A stretch of DNA of 64,000 bases from Cytobacillus firmus (lineage in GTDB: Bacteria > Bacillota > Bacilli > Bacillales > Cytobacillaceae). The DNA is taken from contig NZ_CP086235.1 of NCBI RefSeq assembly GCF_023612095.1, forward strand, positions 3,235,501 through 3,299,500. Direction: 5' to 3'. The position numbers were made by a program, and so were the translations under genes. Position 1 is the first letter of the stretch, and every line of letters begins with the position of its first letter. Shown here piece by piece: positions 27,101 through 35,422 of the stretch. The notes beneath the pieces were generated by a model, which was not told the origin of the DNA, searched no databases, and worked only from the letters and a program-made list of their open reading frames with translations.

Positions 27101-27432
27101 CTTTGAATGACCTCACTTTGTATTTCATCAATATCTGTAGTCCAGGAAAATTGCATCAAAATGAAGTTTGCGCTCTCCTGTGAGGTAGAGGTCAAAGTCT
27201 TGATCCCCGGCAATGTTGCCAGATTTTCCTCAAGTGGCTTTGTTACTTTTTCCACCACTTCATCGGGACTTGCTCCAGGATACGAAGTGACTACTACTCC
27301 TACAGGAGGATTAAGATCTGGTATGAGTTTTAATGGAATATTTAAGAGGGAGACTACCCCTAAAATAAGCACTAAGAACATCGTAACCAATGTAAAAATT
27401 GGCCTTTTGATTGAAAAATCGCTTATTCGCAC
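24148..27432 (-). CDS. swrC: RND-family efflux transporter (SwrC/AcrB type)
   Basis: About 1094 residues, twelve membrane helices in the RND 1+5+1+5 layout with two large extracytoplasmic loops. Typical segments include FSIKRPIFTLVTMFLVLILG at the start, GLALGIGMLVDNSIVVIENI (helix 4 with the proton-relay Asp) and GIVVNNAIVIVDYINQ. The C-terminal tail is long, charged and cytoplasmic. In B. subtilis SwrC exports surfactin and is needed for swarming; other Gram-positive RND pumps move lipids or solvents. The start is GTG 27432, eight bases after AAAGGAG. No adaptor (MFP) gene is adjacent, as expected in a Gram-positive. The symbol is by similarity. Confidence 0.88.
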   Translation of the reverse strand: MRISDFSIKRPIFTLVTMFLVLILGVVSLLNIPLKLIPDLNPPVGVVVTSYPGASPDEVVEKVTKPLEENLATLPGIKTLTSTSQESANFILMQFSWTTDIDEIQSEVIQRLDQTQLPDEADKPRFMKFDPAQFPIIQLSLSADEKPEALRKLAEELNLELSKVEGVASVNLSGTAIKEVRVELDQEKLKDFKLSQADVVDVIESNNISMPGDPVLTEGKELTTRIISSIDSLDTLKKLTVTADPATGNKVSLDDISEVQLASQDDRTITRTNQAPSVLLSVLQQSDANTAEVSDQFIKQLDNLLEKEQFEHIESEILFDQGDYISLAIGNISNSLILGGIFAMIVLFFFLKNVKSPLIIGISIPYSVIFTFVLMYFSDFTLNIMTLGGLALGIGMLVDNSIVVIENIYRHLSMGKDPKTAASVGAKEVGGAITASTLTTVAVFLPVVFITGIIGELFKEFALTISFSLFASLVVALTIVPMLASRLLKAPRTNTEAKRQETGLMRSLEKSIKWSLRNRAAVIAITMLLLAAGSFGLTTVGTQFLPNADEGFFTVRMELENGTALSETEKAVSALEEELKDEEDVDTFVSLIGTTQEGSFRGSKNANIAELYIKMKELDQRERSTFEFVDEVKKDLEIAASKVNETAELSFNTQSTAGTSPNTLTFSVRDTDPNPLKENVDKIYNALKDLEDVTELSTDLMDTVEEIQITVDREKALEEGLAPAQVAMAVNDVTRGNRATQMIDDESNIYGVFVEYDREVTQDIENLKKLLIKKPDGNYAALNDVANIERGEGPVNIQRINQQDAVQFTLKYKSSTNMGAMSKEVDKEIADLKLPDETEIVFSGDRELLESSIDDLILAFVLAIVFIYLVMAAQFESLKYPLVIMFTVPLMVIGVAIALTATQTPISLTAIIGIIVLAGIVVNNAIVIVDYINQKKEQGLKSYDAIIISVKDRARPIFMTALTTILGLVPLALGIGEGTEINQPMGITLIGGLISSTFLTLFVIPVVYSFFDKDTRRLNKMYATPDGHLVPAYLLEERVEKNWNHDNDEDKKQLQSSDDKSYSRDDMAAMLEELLKIVKRDDDDMKNQKRDDNS

Positions 27433-27587
27433 ACATTCTGCTCCTTTCAATGACTGTATGAGGTAATCTGTGATCGATGCATGTAAAAATTAACACATTT
27501 TAACTATATTAAAGCAGCTATTGCGATGCAAGCAATCAGTGTGCTGTCATTATAATTATAAAAATTACATCAGCTCGTTATCCACAG

Positions 27588-27616
27588 AAAAAAGCAGCCT
27601 AAGCAGCTGCTTTTTT
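27588..27616 (-). terminator. Terminator after nhaC
   Basis: Stem AAAAAAGCAGC / GCTGCTTTTTT adjacent to the nhaC stop; T runs on both strands. Confidence 0.8.
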
Positions 27617-28996
27617 CTATAATTTTTCGATTTTAAAACCAGTAAATCCATAGATAATGGTGATTACAGGACTGAACAGACAGAATAATGCAAATGGCAT
27701 ATAAGCTGTTGTTTCTACACCTAAGACACCTGTCAGAAATACTCCGCATACACTCCATGGAACTAACGGGTTTACTACCGTGCCTGCATCTTCAAGAATT
27801 CTGGAAAGATTCTTTGGATGCAGCCCGGCTTTTTCAAAAGGCTCTCTGAAAGCATTTCCTGTTAAGAGAATTGACAAGTACTGTTCGCCAAGCAGGAAAT
27901 TAATCCCGATTGCTGTTCCTGCTGCTGCCGCCACTAGAGCTGACATCCGATTCAAAAACCCTTTGACCCCTTCCAGAAGAGCTGGAAGGATCCCAAGCTT
28001 AAAGAATAAACCGCCCATAGAAAGCGCGAGCAATACCAAAGAAATCGAAAACATCATGCTTTCCATGCCGCCTCTTGATAAAAGGGCGTCAACTTCCTCT
28101 GAACCGCTATTTGAAGCATATCCTGAAAACAGCAATGTCATAACTTTTTCCAAGCTGAAGCTGCTTTGGACGATAACGGCTAAGATTAATGCAGATACTA
28201 TGCCAGCAGACAGCGTAATAATAGCTGATACTCTTTTAATGGCCATTATAGTCAAAATCGCAAATGGAATGAGGGAGTACCAATGTACCAACCCCTCATC
28301 CAGCAAAGTTTTTTTCAGCTGGGCAATCTTTGAGAAATCAGATGCTGCCTCCGATGGTGACAGGAAAGCAAAGATTGCCAGTGAAATGATAAACGAAGGA
28401 ATTGTTGTCCAGGCCATCGTCTTGATATGCTCAAATAAATCCACCTTAACTGTCGATGATGCCAGGTTTGTTGTATCGGATAGAGGGGACATTTTATCTC
28501 CAAAAAATGCCCCGGAAATAACTGCACCTGCCGTAATTGCATCCGAGAGACCCAAAGCTGAACTGACTCCCATAAAGGCCACTCCCAATGTAGCAGCTGT
28601 TGTAAGTGAGCTTCCTATGCTCATGCCGATCACAGATGCTACCACAAATACTATGGCATAAAAGAACTTTCCATTAACAGCTTCCAAAGCCATATAGATA
28701 AATGTAGGAATCGTGCCGCTCGCCATCCAGCTGCTTATCAGCATCCCGATTAAAAAAAAGATGAAAATAGCCCCTAATCCGGACTGGGCACCTTCAATAA
28801 GCCCCTTTTCCAGCTGTGTTATAGATACTTTTCTTATTAAACCGTAGGCTAATAACCCCATTATCGCGAAAACAACCGGAATATGTGGAACTGCCCCGGC
28901 AAAAATAATCGAATAACTGATTCCGCCTAAAATGATGAAAGTGACAATGAGTGCCTCCATGGGCTTTAAATTTAACGCTGCCTGATCATGATGCAT
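27617..28996 (-). CDS. nhaC: NhaC-type antiporter/carrier under tyrosine T-box control
   Basis: 459 residues, about eleven to twelve membrane helices. NhaC family segments such as GAVISGAFFGDKMSPLSDTT and the C-terminal VNPLVPWSVCGVF are clear. Annotated members exchange Na+ for H+. Here the gene is preceded by a T-box leader whose specifier reads TAC (Tyr), so expression should rise when tRNA-Tyr is uncharged. That suggests tyrosine uptake or exchange rather than plain sodium export. Comparative studies have, as I recall, made the same proposal for YheL-like proteins. AGGAGG lies before ATG 28996. Confidence 0.9.
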   Translation of the reverse strand: MHHDQAALNLKPMEALIVTFIILGGISYSIIFAGAVPHIPVVFAIMGLLAYGLIRKVSITQLEKGLIEGAQSGLGAIFIFFLIGMLISSWMASGTIPTFIYMALEAVNGKFFYAIVFVVASVIGMSIGSSLTTAATLGVAFMGVSSALGLSDAITAGAVISGAFFGDKMSPLSDTTNLASSTVKVDLFEHIKTMAWTTIPSFIISLAIFAFLSPSEAASDFSKIAQLKKTLLDEGLVHWYSLIPFAILTIMAIKRVSAIITLSAGIVSALILAVIVQSSFSLEKVMTLLFSGYASNSGSEEVDALLSRGGMESMMFSISLVLLALSMGGLFFKLGILPALLEGVKGFLNRMSALVAAAAGTAIGINFLLGEQYLSILLTGNAFREPFEKAGLHPKNLSRILEDAGTVVNPLVPWSVCGVFLTGVLGVETTAYMPFALFCLFSPVITIIYGFTGFKIEKL

Positions 28997-29035
28997 AATG
29001 TATTCCTCCTAAATTTGCCTGTAATTTATACAAAC

Positions 29036-29297
29036 AAAAAGAGCCCTCTCGCCTATAGGGACGAAGGAGCTCCGCGGTACCACCCTAATTGATAAGCTAA
29101 CGCTGCTTACCCACTTAAAAAGTATTGTCCATATTGGATGCAGTTGTATTTCGACCATTGCTGCCTGGATTTTCATCAGCCATCCAGTTTCTAGTTGCTG
29201 CCGGCAATTACTCTACTTATGCTGCGGACAAGATTTTTTATTGAGATTACACTTTCTGCTTTTTAACTTAGACGCTTTTTAGCGTTAAAGCGTATGT
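29036..29297 (-). promoter_or_regulatory. T-box riboswitch, tyrosine-specific by its specifier
   Basis: Minus strand. Stem I is closed by GTCC / GGAC, with an upper stem CTGGAT / ATCCAG. The specifier loop reads GAAATACAACTGC, with TAC (29146-29148) in the specifier position. The T-box motif AGGGTGGTACCGCG is at 29073-29086, followed by a GC-rich terminator (29037-29072) ending in TTTTT. Uncharged tRNA-Tyr should stabilise the antiterminator and allow nhaC transcription. Confidence 0.93.
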
Positions 29298-29303
29298 GTT
29301 AAT

Positions 29304-29332
29304 ACTATATTATCAATTGATAGATATGTCAA
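29304..29332 (-). promoter_or_regulatory. Sigma-A promoter of the T-box/nhaC transcript
   Basis: TTGACA at 29327-29332, a 17-base spacer and TATAGT at 29304-29309 on the minus strand. Confidence 0.8.
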
Positions 29333-29361
29333 TAGTAATGAGGAAGGAATATATGGAAAGC

Positions 29362-29383
29362 TAAAACGGCCCATAAAGGGCCG
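29362..29383 (-). terminator. Terminator after prfC
   Basis: CGGCCC / GGGCCG stem with a 5-base loop and TTTT on the minus strand. Confidence 0.75.
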
Positions 29384-29389
29384 CCAGCT

Positions 29390-30967
29390 TTATTCCGAGT
29401 CCATCGGATTATATAGTTTTACATCAGGATTTTTTTCCTGGAACCATCTGAGTGCAAAGTCATTTTCAAATAGAAAGACATTTTTGCCGTACCGATCTTT
29501 AACCAGGAGGCTTCTTCCGCTGGAAAGGTTTTCGTTGACCTCATCGCCTTCTACCCAGCGTGCGATCTTGGAGCCCTGCCTTTCCATATATACTTCTGTG
29601 TTATATTCATTTTTCATGCGGTGTTCAAAAACTTCAAACTGAAGCTGTCCCACTGCACCCAGGAGGTATTCTTCCATTTTGACTGTCTTAAACAGCTGGA
29701 TGGCACCTTCCTGAACCAGCTGCTGAATGCCTTTATGGAAATGTTTTTGCTTCATGACATTTTTAGCTGTAACTTTAACAAAAAGCTCAGGTGTAAATTG
29801 AGGGAGACGTTCATATTGGAAGTTATTTTTTCCGGCTGTTAATGTATCGCCTATTTGATAGGTTCCCGGATCATAAATTCCGATGATATCTCCGCTTACT
29901 GCAGAATCAACCGTACTTCTGTCATCTGCCATGAATTGAGTGGACTGCGCTAGCTTAATGGACTTGCCGATTCTAGGTATATTCACAGCCATGCCCCGCT
30001 CAAATTGGCCTGAACAAATTCTTAAGAATGCAATCCTGTCGCGATGTGCAGGGTTCATATTGGCCTGGATTTTAAATATAAAGCCAGAGAATTCTTCTGA
30101 AAGCGGATCAATTTCCCCTGCAGTCGAATTTCTCGGCTGCGGCGGCGGTGCAAATTGCAGGTAAGACTCAAGGAAAGTCTGTACACCAAAGTTGGTCAGT
30201 GCGCTTCCAAAAAACACAGGTGTCAGTTCTCCATTTGCAATTCTCTCTCTTGAAAACTCATTGCCTGCTTCATTTAACAGCATAATCTCTTCAAGCGTCT
30301 GATCATATAGTCCAGAATCCTTAATGGAATGGTTGCCCTCTATTTCACCTTCCTGATTTAAGGAAATAAAGCGGTCCTCTTCCTCTACTCTGAATTGCTC
30401 AATTCGATTATTAAACCGATCATAAATCCCCAGGAATTCTTTTCCCATCCCAATAGGCCAGTTCATTGGGTAAGATTCAATTCCCATAACTTCTTCCAAT
30501 TCAGCAAGGAGCTCAAGGGGTGCTTTTCCCTGACGGTCAAGCTTATTCATAAAAGTAAATATCGGAATTCCTCTCATGCGGCAGACCTTGAATAATTTAA
30601 GTGTCTGCTCCTCGATCCCTTTAGCTGAGTCGATGATCATAACGGCACTGTCAACGGCTGTCAGCGTGCGATATGTATCTTCACTGAAATCCTGGTGACC
30701 AGGCGTGTCTAGAATATTTACACGTGCTCCCTCATATTCAAACTGCATCACACTGGAGGTTACAGAAATTCCACGCTGCTTCTCAATCTCCATCCAGTCA
30801 CTTGTCGCATATTTGCCTGTCTTCTTCCCTTTAACTGTACCTGCATCACGAATGGCACCACCGAATAATAAGAGCTTTTCGGTAAGCGTCGTTTTACCGG
30901 CATCCGGATGGGAAATAATCGCGAACGTGCGGCGGGATAAAACTTCTTCTTTAAAATTTTTGGACAT
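29390..30967 (-). CDS. prfC: Peptide chain release factor 3 (GTPase)
   Basis: 525 residues, full length. G1 motif [13 protein letters not shown] near residue 20, switch ERGISV-type element ([14 protein letters not shown]), G3 [12 protein letters not shown] and G4 NKLDRQG. The RF3-specific domains II and III follow ([14 protein letters not shown], then the C-terminal [16 protein letters not shown]). It releases RF1/RF2 from the ribosome after termination. RF3 is present in some Bacillaceae and missing in others. Monocistronic and divergent from the YfhP-like gene. Confidence 0.95.
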   Translation of the reverse strand: MSKNFKEEVLSRRTFAIISHPDAGKTTLTEKLLLFGGAIRDAGTVKGKKTGKYATSDWMEIEKQRGISVTSSVMQFEYEGARVNILDTPGHQDFSEDTYRTLTAVDSAVMIIDSAKGIEEQTLKLFKVCRMRGIPIFTFMNKLDRQGKAPLELLAELEEVMGIESYPMNWPIGMGKEFLGIYDRFNNRIEQFRVEEEDRFISLNQEGEIEGNHSIKDSGLYDQTLEEIMLLNEAGNEFSRERIANGELTPVFFGSALTNFGVQTFLESYLQFAPPPQPRNSTAGEIDPLSEEFSGFIFKIQANMNPAHRDRIAFLRICSGQFERGMAVNIPRIGKSIKLAQSTQFMADDRSTVDSAVSGDIIGIYDPGTYQIGDTLTAGKNNFQYERLPQFTPELFVKVTAKNVMKQKHFHKGIQQLVQEGAIQLFKTVKMEEYLLGAVGQLQFEVFEHRMKNEYNTEVYMERQGSKIARWVEGDEVNENLSSGRSLLVKDRYGKNVFLFENDFALRWFQEKNPDVKLYNPMDSE

Positions 30968-31154
30968 ATTCGTTCCTCACTTACTTATATGAAAATTTGT
31001 TGACCAAGCAATCAATGTGTCACTAATTATTGCAATACCTTCAATTTTATCGCTCTCAAGTCAAGTTTGCAACGCATTTAAAATTGCATATTTCTTTTTA
31101 TAAATCTTTTTCAGGCTTATAATAGGGAAACTAAATGCAAAAAAGGGGTTTAAA

Positions 31155-32030
31155 ATGGATACAATTACTCATACTCTATTCGGCTTGAGCCTATATGGAG
31201 CAGTTGATAAACGTAACATGGATAAAAAATCCAAAAGAGCGTATTTGCTAACCGCTGTAGGGACAAGCCAAATTCCGGATATTGATGTCATCTCTCGCTT
31301 CTGGGATACAGAAGGACTTTATCAGATGTGGCACAGGGGGATTACCCATTCCGTTTTCCTTACCCCGGTTTGGGCCCTGCTGTTTTTGCTGCTGTCCTTC
31401 CTGCTTTTCAGAGTCAAGGATAAGAAGCTTTTTCTGCTGGGATGGCTTGCAGTTTTCATACATAATACCAGCGATTTATTTAATGCATGGGGCACAGGTT
31501 ATTTGGAGCCATTTTCAACTATGAGGGTTACTTTTGGTACGATTCCAATTGTTGATTTGGTGTTTTGGATCATAATGGGAGCAGCCTATTTCTTTACAAA
31601 AAGGAATAAATCTAAATCCCCTTACTATTTTAAATTAGCATGGGCTTTTATGCTTCTTCATGTGGTAATTCAAAGCACACAGGGATATCTCATTTATAAA
31701 CAGTATGATGATTACTATGAACAAGTTGCACTATCGGCAGATTTTATCCCGTGGTCTTATTCCGTTATTACAAAGAAAGATGACGAAGTGACCATATTCA
31801 ATGATACTCTTTTCACCGAAAAGAGAACCCAATATGTGCTTCAATCAAAAGAAACAGCGGATTTGGACAAGTTGTTTTCGCAAGCTCCTGAAGCTAAAAC
31901 TCTTTATGAATGGTCCCCATTTGTGGTTCTCGTTGATGATGATGAAAGGCTAGGGCTCTACGATCCCCGCTTTTACAGAAACGGCCAGTCATTTTTATTC
32001 GAATATATTGAAAAAAACACAGAAAGATGA
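31155..32030 (+). CDS. YfhP/YdjM-family membrane-bound metal-dependent hydrolase
   Basis: 291 residues. It begins MDTITHTLFGLSLYG and has IPDIDVISRF and HRGITHSVF, the His/Asp pattern of the YdjM superfamily of integral membrane hydrolases. Four to five membrane helices lie between residues 60 and 185, followed by a soluble extracytoplasmic or cytoplasmic C-terminal domain of about 100 residues. The closest relative I recall is YfhP of B. subtilis. Substrate unknown. The stop codon is embedded in its own terminator. Confidence 0.8.
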   Translation: MDTITHTLFGLSLYGAVDKRNMDKKSKRAYLLTAVGTSQIPDIDVISRFWDTEGLYQMWHRGITHSVFLTPVWALLFLLLSFLLFRVKDKKLFLLGWLAVFIHNTSDLFNAWGTGYLEPFSTMRVTFGTIPIVDLVFWIIMGAAYFFTKRNKSKSPYYFKLAWAFMLLHVVIQSTQGYLIYKQYDDYYEQVALSADFIPWSYSVITKKDDEVTIFNDTLFTEKRTQYVLQSKETADLDKLFSQAPEAKTLYEWSPFVVLVDDDERLGLYDPRFYRNGQSFLFEYIEKNTER

Positions 32031-32050
32031 GCGGTGTGCTCATCTTTTTT
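32023..32050 (+). terminator. Terminator overlapping the stop of the YfhP-like gene
   Basis: Stem AAAGATGAGC / GCTCATCTTT with loop GGTGT, then TTT. Confidence 0.8.
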
Positions 32051-32197
32051 CGTTTATCCCCATCATTTATTTCATGCTTAGTATTTTCATGAATTTATTC
32101 CTTTTGCGCATAATAGAACTATTGGATTTACAAGCAGTTTCTCAAGGAAATAGGATTAATGCCAGGAAACACTACTACATAGTGAAGAGGTGTAAAC

Positions 32198-33415
32198 ATG
32201 AATTTTGTTTGGGGGATATTCGGAATCATTGTCGTTTTAGGAATAGCCTTCCTGCTTTCAAGCAATAGAAGGGCGATAAGTGTAAGAACAGTTGCGGGAG
32301 GGCTTGCCATTCAACTGATTTTCGCCTTTCTCGTTTTAAAGTGGGAAGGCGGCAGAAAGGGATTGGAATGGCTCACAATGAAGGTAAACGATATAATCAA
32401 TTACGCCAATCAGGGAATAAATTTCTTATTTGGCGGCCTTTTTACAGATGAATCAGGCATTACCTTCGTTTTTGCACTTCAGGTTTTGCCTGTTGTAATC
32501 TTTTTTTCATCACTGATTTCCGTTCTTTATTACTTAAGGATTATGCAGTTTTTCATTAAGATCCTCGGCGGGGGACTGGCTAAGCTTCTAGGGACTAGAA
32601 AAGCGGAATCCATGTCTGCAGCAGCCAATATATTCGTTGGCCAGACTGAAGCTCCTCTTGTAATCCGCCCATTTATCGCCAATATGACAAAATCCGAGTT
32701 GTTTGCAGTTATGACAGGAGGCCTTGCTTCTGTGGCAGGATCTGTTTTGATCGGGTATTCCTTATTGGGTGTGCCTCTTGAATATCTGCTGGCAGCAAGC
32801 TTTATGGCTGCACCTGCCGGTTTGGTCCTGGCCAAAGTTATGCTTCCGGAAACGGAAGATAAAGAAGAGCCTAAAGAATTTGAGATGGAAGTGGATAGCG
32901 ATTCTGCAAATGTCATTGATGCAGCGGCAAAAGGAGCAAGTGTCGGACTGGAGCTCGCTTTAAATATCGGCGCAATGCTGCTGGCCTTTATTGCTTTGGT
33001 TGCTTTAATTAACGGGCTTCTTGGATGGGTTGGAGGGTTATTCGGGCTGGAAGGCCTGACGCTCGAAATCATACTTGGATATGTGTTCTCTCCGCTCGCG
33101 TTTGCTATAGGAGTTCCATGGTCAGAAGCCGTACAGGCAGGAAATTATATTGGCCAGAAGTTAATTTTGAATGAGTTTGTTGCTTATTCTGCTTTTGCAC
33201 CGGATATCCCGACTTTATCTGATAAAACGGTGGCGATCGTAAGCTTCGCCCTTTGCGGATTTGCCAATATTTCCTCATTGGGCATCCTGCTGGGAGGACT
33301 TGGCGGATTGGCCCCGAACCGCAGGCAGGACATTGCACGGCTTGGTTTAAAGGCAGTTGCTGCGGGTGCTTTGGCATCTATGCTAAGTGCCGCCATAGCC
33401 GGAATGCTGTTTTAA
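32198..33415 (+). CDS. nupC: Concentrative nucleoside transporter (NupC family)
   Basis: 405 residues, the usual length for bacterial CNT proteins. The N-terminal helices read WGIFGIIVVLGIAFLLSSNR. The conserved GQTEAPLVIRPF motif that binds nucleoside and cation (about residues 148-159) and the gate motif CGFANISSLGILLGGLGGLAP near the end are both present. It imports pyrimidine and possibly purine nucleosides with H+ or Na+. GAGGTG precedes the ATG. Monocistronic; no regulator beside it. Confidence 0.93.
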   Translation: MNFVWGIFGIIVVLGIAFLLSSNRRAISVRTVAGGLAIQLIFAFLVLKWEGGRKGLEWLTMKVNDIINYANQGINFLFGGLFTDESGITFVFALQVLPVVIFFSSLISVLYYLRIMQFFIKILGGGLAKLLGTRKAESMSAAANIFVGQTEAPLVIRPFIANMTKSELFAVMTGGLASVAGSVLIGYSLLGVPLEYLLAASFMAAPAGLVLAKVMLPETEDKEEPKEFEMEVDSDSANVIDAAAKGASVGLELALNIGAMLLAFIALVALINGLLGWVGGLFGLEGLTLEIILGYVFSPLAFAIGVPWSEAVQAGNYIGQKLILNEFVAYSAFAPDIPTLSDKTVAIVSFALCGFANISSLGILLGGLGGLAPNRRQDIARLGLKAVAAGALASMLSAAIAGMLF

Positions 33416-33432
33416 TGAACTATGAAATATGG

Positions 33433-33465
33433 AAAATCCTCCCGCAGGCCGGGAGGATTTTTTTT
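33433..33465. terminator. Bidirectional terminator between nupC and treA
   Basis: Stem AAAATCCTCCCG / CGGGAGGATTTT with T runs on both strands; it overlaps the treA stop codon. Confidence 0.85.
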
Positions 33466-35149
33466 ATTTCTTAAAATAATAGATAACCGATTCATATGGC
33501 CTTAACTGGATGGTCTCCGCAGCAGAAGGTGACTGCTTATAATTGGCAAGTAAAATATCTGCTTTATATTCATCTGCTTGAATGTGTTCAGGAAGGGTAA
33601 AGGTTGTTTCTTTCCCATAAAAATTATTTACGACCAACAGTTTTTCATTATCACCATTTCGAACATAAGCAAATACATCAGGATGATATTCAGAAATGAG
33701 TTCATAATCACCATAGGTGATGATATCGTACTGCTTTCGAAGCTGGATCAGCTTTTTATAATGATAGAAAATAGAATTCTCGTCCTTCAATGCGTTTTCG
33801 GCATTGATTTCCCTGAAATTGGATGCGACATGAATCCATGGGATTCCATCGGAGAATCCGGCATTTTCGGTACTATTCCACTGAACAGGCGTCCGGGAAT
33901 TATCGCGAGATTTGCTTTTGAGAATGTTAATTATTTCTTCTTCTGCCATTCCCTTTTCCTTAAGAATAGAATGAACATTCAGTGATTCTACATCTCTATA
34001 TTCTTCAATCCTCTCAAACCCGGGGTTTGTCATGCCAAACTCTTCTCCCTGATAAATATAAGGAGTTCCCTGCATCATATGGATGGCTGTAGCCAGCATT
34101 TTAGCAGATTCACGATGATAGTATTTGTCATCACCATACCTTGATACAACACGAGGCTGATCATGATTGCACCAGAATAAAGCATTCCAGCCTCCCCCAT
34201 TGTGCATTTCAGTTTGCCATTTGGATAAAATTTGCTTTAATGCCGTAAAATCAAAATCAGCGAGTGCCCATTTCTCTCCATTAGGGTAGTCGACTTTTAA
34301 ATGATGAAAGTTGAAAGTCATACTTAATTCTTCCCGCTCGGGGTTGGAATACTTTATACAATGATCAATTGTAGTGGATGACATTTCCCCAACTGTCATA
34401 CTATCGTACTTTGAGAATACTTTATCATTCATTTCATGCATAAATTCGTGAACACGAGGGCCATCGGTATAGAATTTTCTTCCGTCGCCCGGAGGTACAG
34501 AGCCGTCATCATCCGGAAAATCCTGATCTTTGGAAATCAGATTGATTACATCAAGTCTAAAGCCATCTACACCTTTTTTAAACCAGAATTCCATCATGTC
34601 ATACACTTTGCGGCGAAGGTCTTCATTTTCCCAATTTAAATCAGCCTGTGTAACATCAAAAAGATGAAGATAGTATTGGCCGGTTGCTTCATCATATTGC
34701 CATGCATTTCCGCCGAATTTGGATTCCCAGTTTGTCGGCTCGCTTCCACCTTCCTTTGGATCTTTCCAGATATAAAAATCGCGGTATGGATTGTCTTTTG
34801 ATTTTTTTGCTTCCTGGAACCATTGATGTTCAGTGGAAGTATGGTTAACAACAATATCCATAATGATTTTCATGTCCCGGTTATGGGCTTCTTCAAGTAG
34901 CTTATCAAAGTCTGCCATTGTTCCATATTCCTCATGGATGCTGAAATAGTCGCTGATGTCATATCCGTTATCACGCTGCGGAGATTTATAAATGGGTGTC
35001 AGCCAGACGACGTCCACACCTAATTCTTTTAAGTAATCAAGCTTGGCAATAATTCCAGGAATGTCTCCAACTCCATTTCCTGTCGTGTCGTTAAAGCTTT
35101 TCGGATAAATTTGATAAACTACTGCTTTTTTCCACCATGGTTGTTTCAT
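33464..35149 (-). CDS. treA: Phosphotrehalase (trehalose-6-phosphate hydrolase)
   Basis: 561 residues, GH13 alpha-amylase fold. Catalytic residues are visible in DGFRLDVINLI (nucleophile Asp, about 200), VGEMSSTT (acid/base Glu, about 255) and WCNHDQPRVVSR (Asp, about 330). Long stretches match B. subtilis TreA as I remember it (QIYPKSFNDTTGNGVGD near the start, HLKVDYPNGEKWALADFDF). It splits trehalose 6-phosphate delivered by TreP into glucose and glucose 6-phosphate in the cytoplasm. It is the last gene of the treP-glucosidase-treA group. A 273-base gap with a repeat element separates it from the preceding gene, so it could have its own promoter. Confidence 0.93.
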   Translation of the reverse strand: MKQPWWKKAVVYQIYPKSFNDTTGNGVGDIPGIIAKLDYLKELGVDVVWLTPIYKSPQRDNGYDISDYFSIHEEYGTMADFDKLLEEAHNRDMKIIMDIVVNHTSTEHQWFQEAKKSKDNPYRDFYIWKDPKEGGSEPTNWESKFGGNAWQYDEATGQYYLHLFDVTQADLNWENEDLRRKVYDMMEFWFKKGVDGFRLDVINLISKDQDFPDDDGSVPPGDGRKFYTDGPRVHEFMHEMNDKVFSKYDSMTVGEMSSTTIDHCIKYSNPEREELSMTFNFHHLKVDYPNGEKWALADFDFTALKQILSKWQTEMHNGGGWNALFWCNHDQPRVVSRYGDDKYYHRESAKMLATAIHMMQGTPYIYQGEEFGMTNPGFERIEEYRDVESLNVHSILKEKGMAEEEIINILKSKSRDNSRTPVQWNSTENAGFSDGIPWIHVASNFREINAENALKDENSIFYHYKKLIQLRKQYDIITYGDYELISEYHPDVFAYVRNGDNEKLLVVNNFYGKETTFTLPEHIQADEYKADILLANYKQSPSAAETIQLRPYESVIYYFKK

Positions 35150-35247
35150 TTAGAATCACCCTGTTTTAGTTTATTTAGAATAATGCTTTTCTTTTAGCTG
35201 TTGGCTCTTTTTCCAAAGATTGTTGTTTTTGTTTATAAATTCAGCCC

Positions 35248-35371
35248 GTTGATTTCCGCTGCAGTCACTTGCTTTCCGCGGGGAGGAATGTGAGCCTCCT
35301 CAGCTTCGCCTGCGGGGTCTCACACTTCCCTCTCCTCCCGCAGGAGTCAAGTGCCTTCCGCTCCAATCAAC
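35248..35371. repeat. 124-bp palindromic intergenic repeat of the Bacillaceae type
   Basis: Ends are GTTGATT / AATCAAC. Inside are further inverted parts (GGAATGTGAG / CTCACACTTCC and GCAG / CTGC pairs), and CCTCCTCAGCTTCGCCTG in the middle. GC content is far above the flanks. I recall near-identical elements scattered through Bacillus and relatives (ending CCGCTCCAATCAAC). No open frame, so it would be a passively copied or structural element. It lies between treA and the glucosidase gene. Confidence 0.75.
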
Positions 35372-35422
35372 TCAGCAAATTAAAAAAAGGTTTGAAAATG
35401 CAACAAACTATAAGAAAACAGC

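Noticed and set aside
27780..28661. Plus-strand 293-residue frame opposite nhaC
   Set aside because: It mirrors codon bias of the real nhaC gene on the other strand; no start signal and no domain.
35248..35371. Small insertion sequence or MITE with target duplication
   Set aside because: Inverted ends are present but no flanking direct repeat could be seen, so only a palindromic repeat is claimed.
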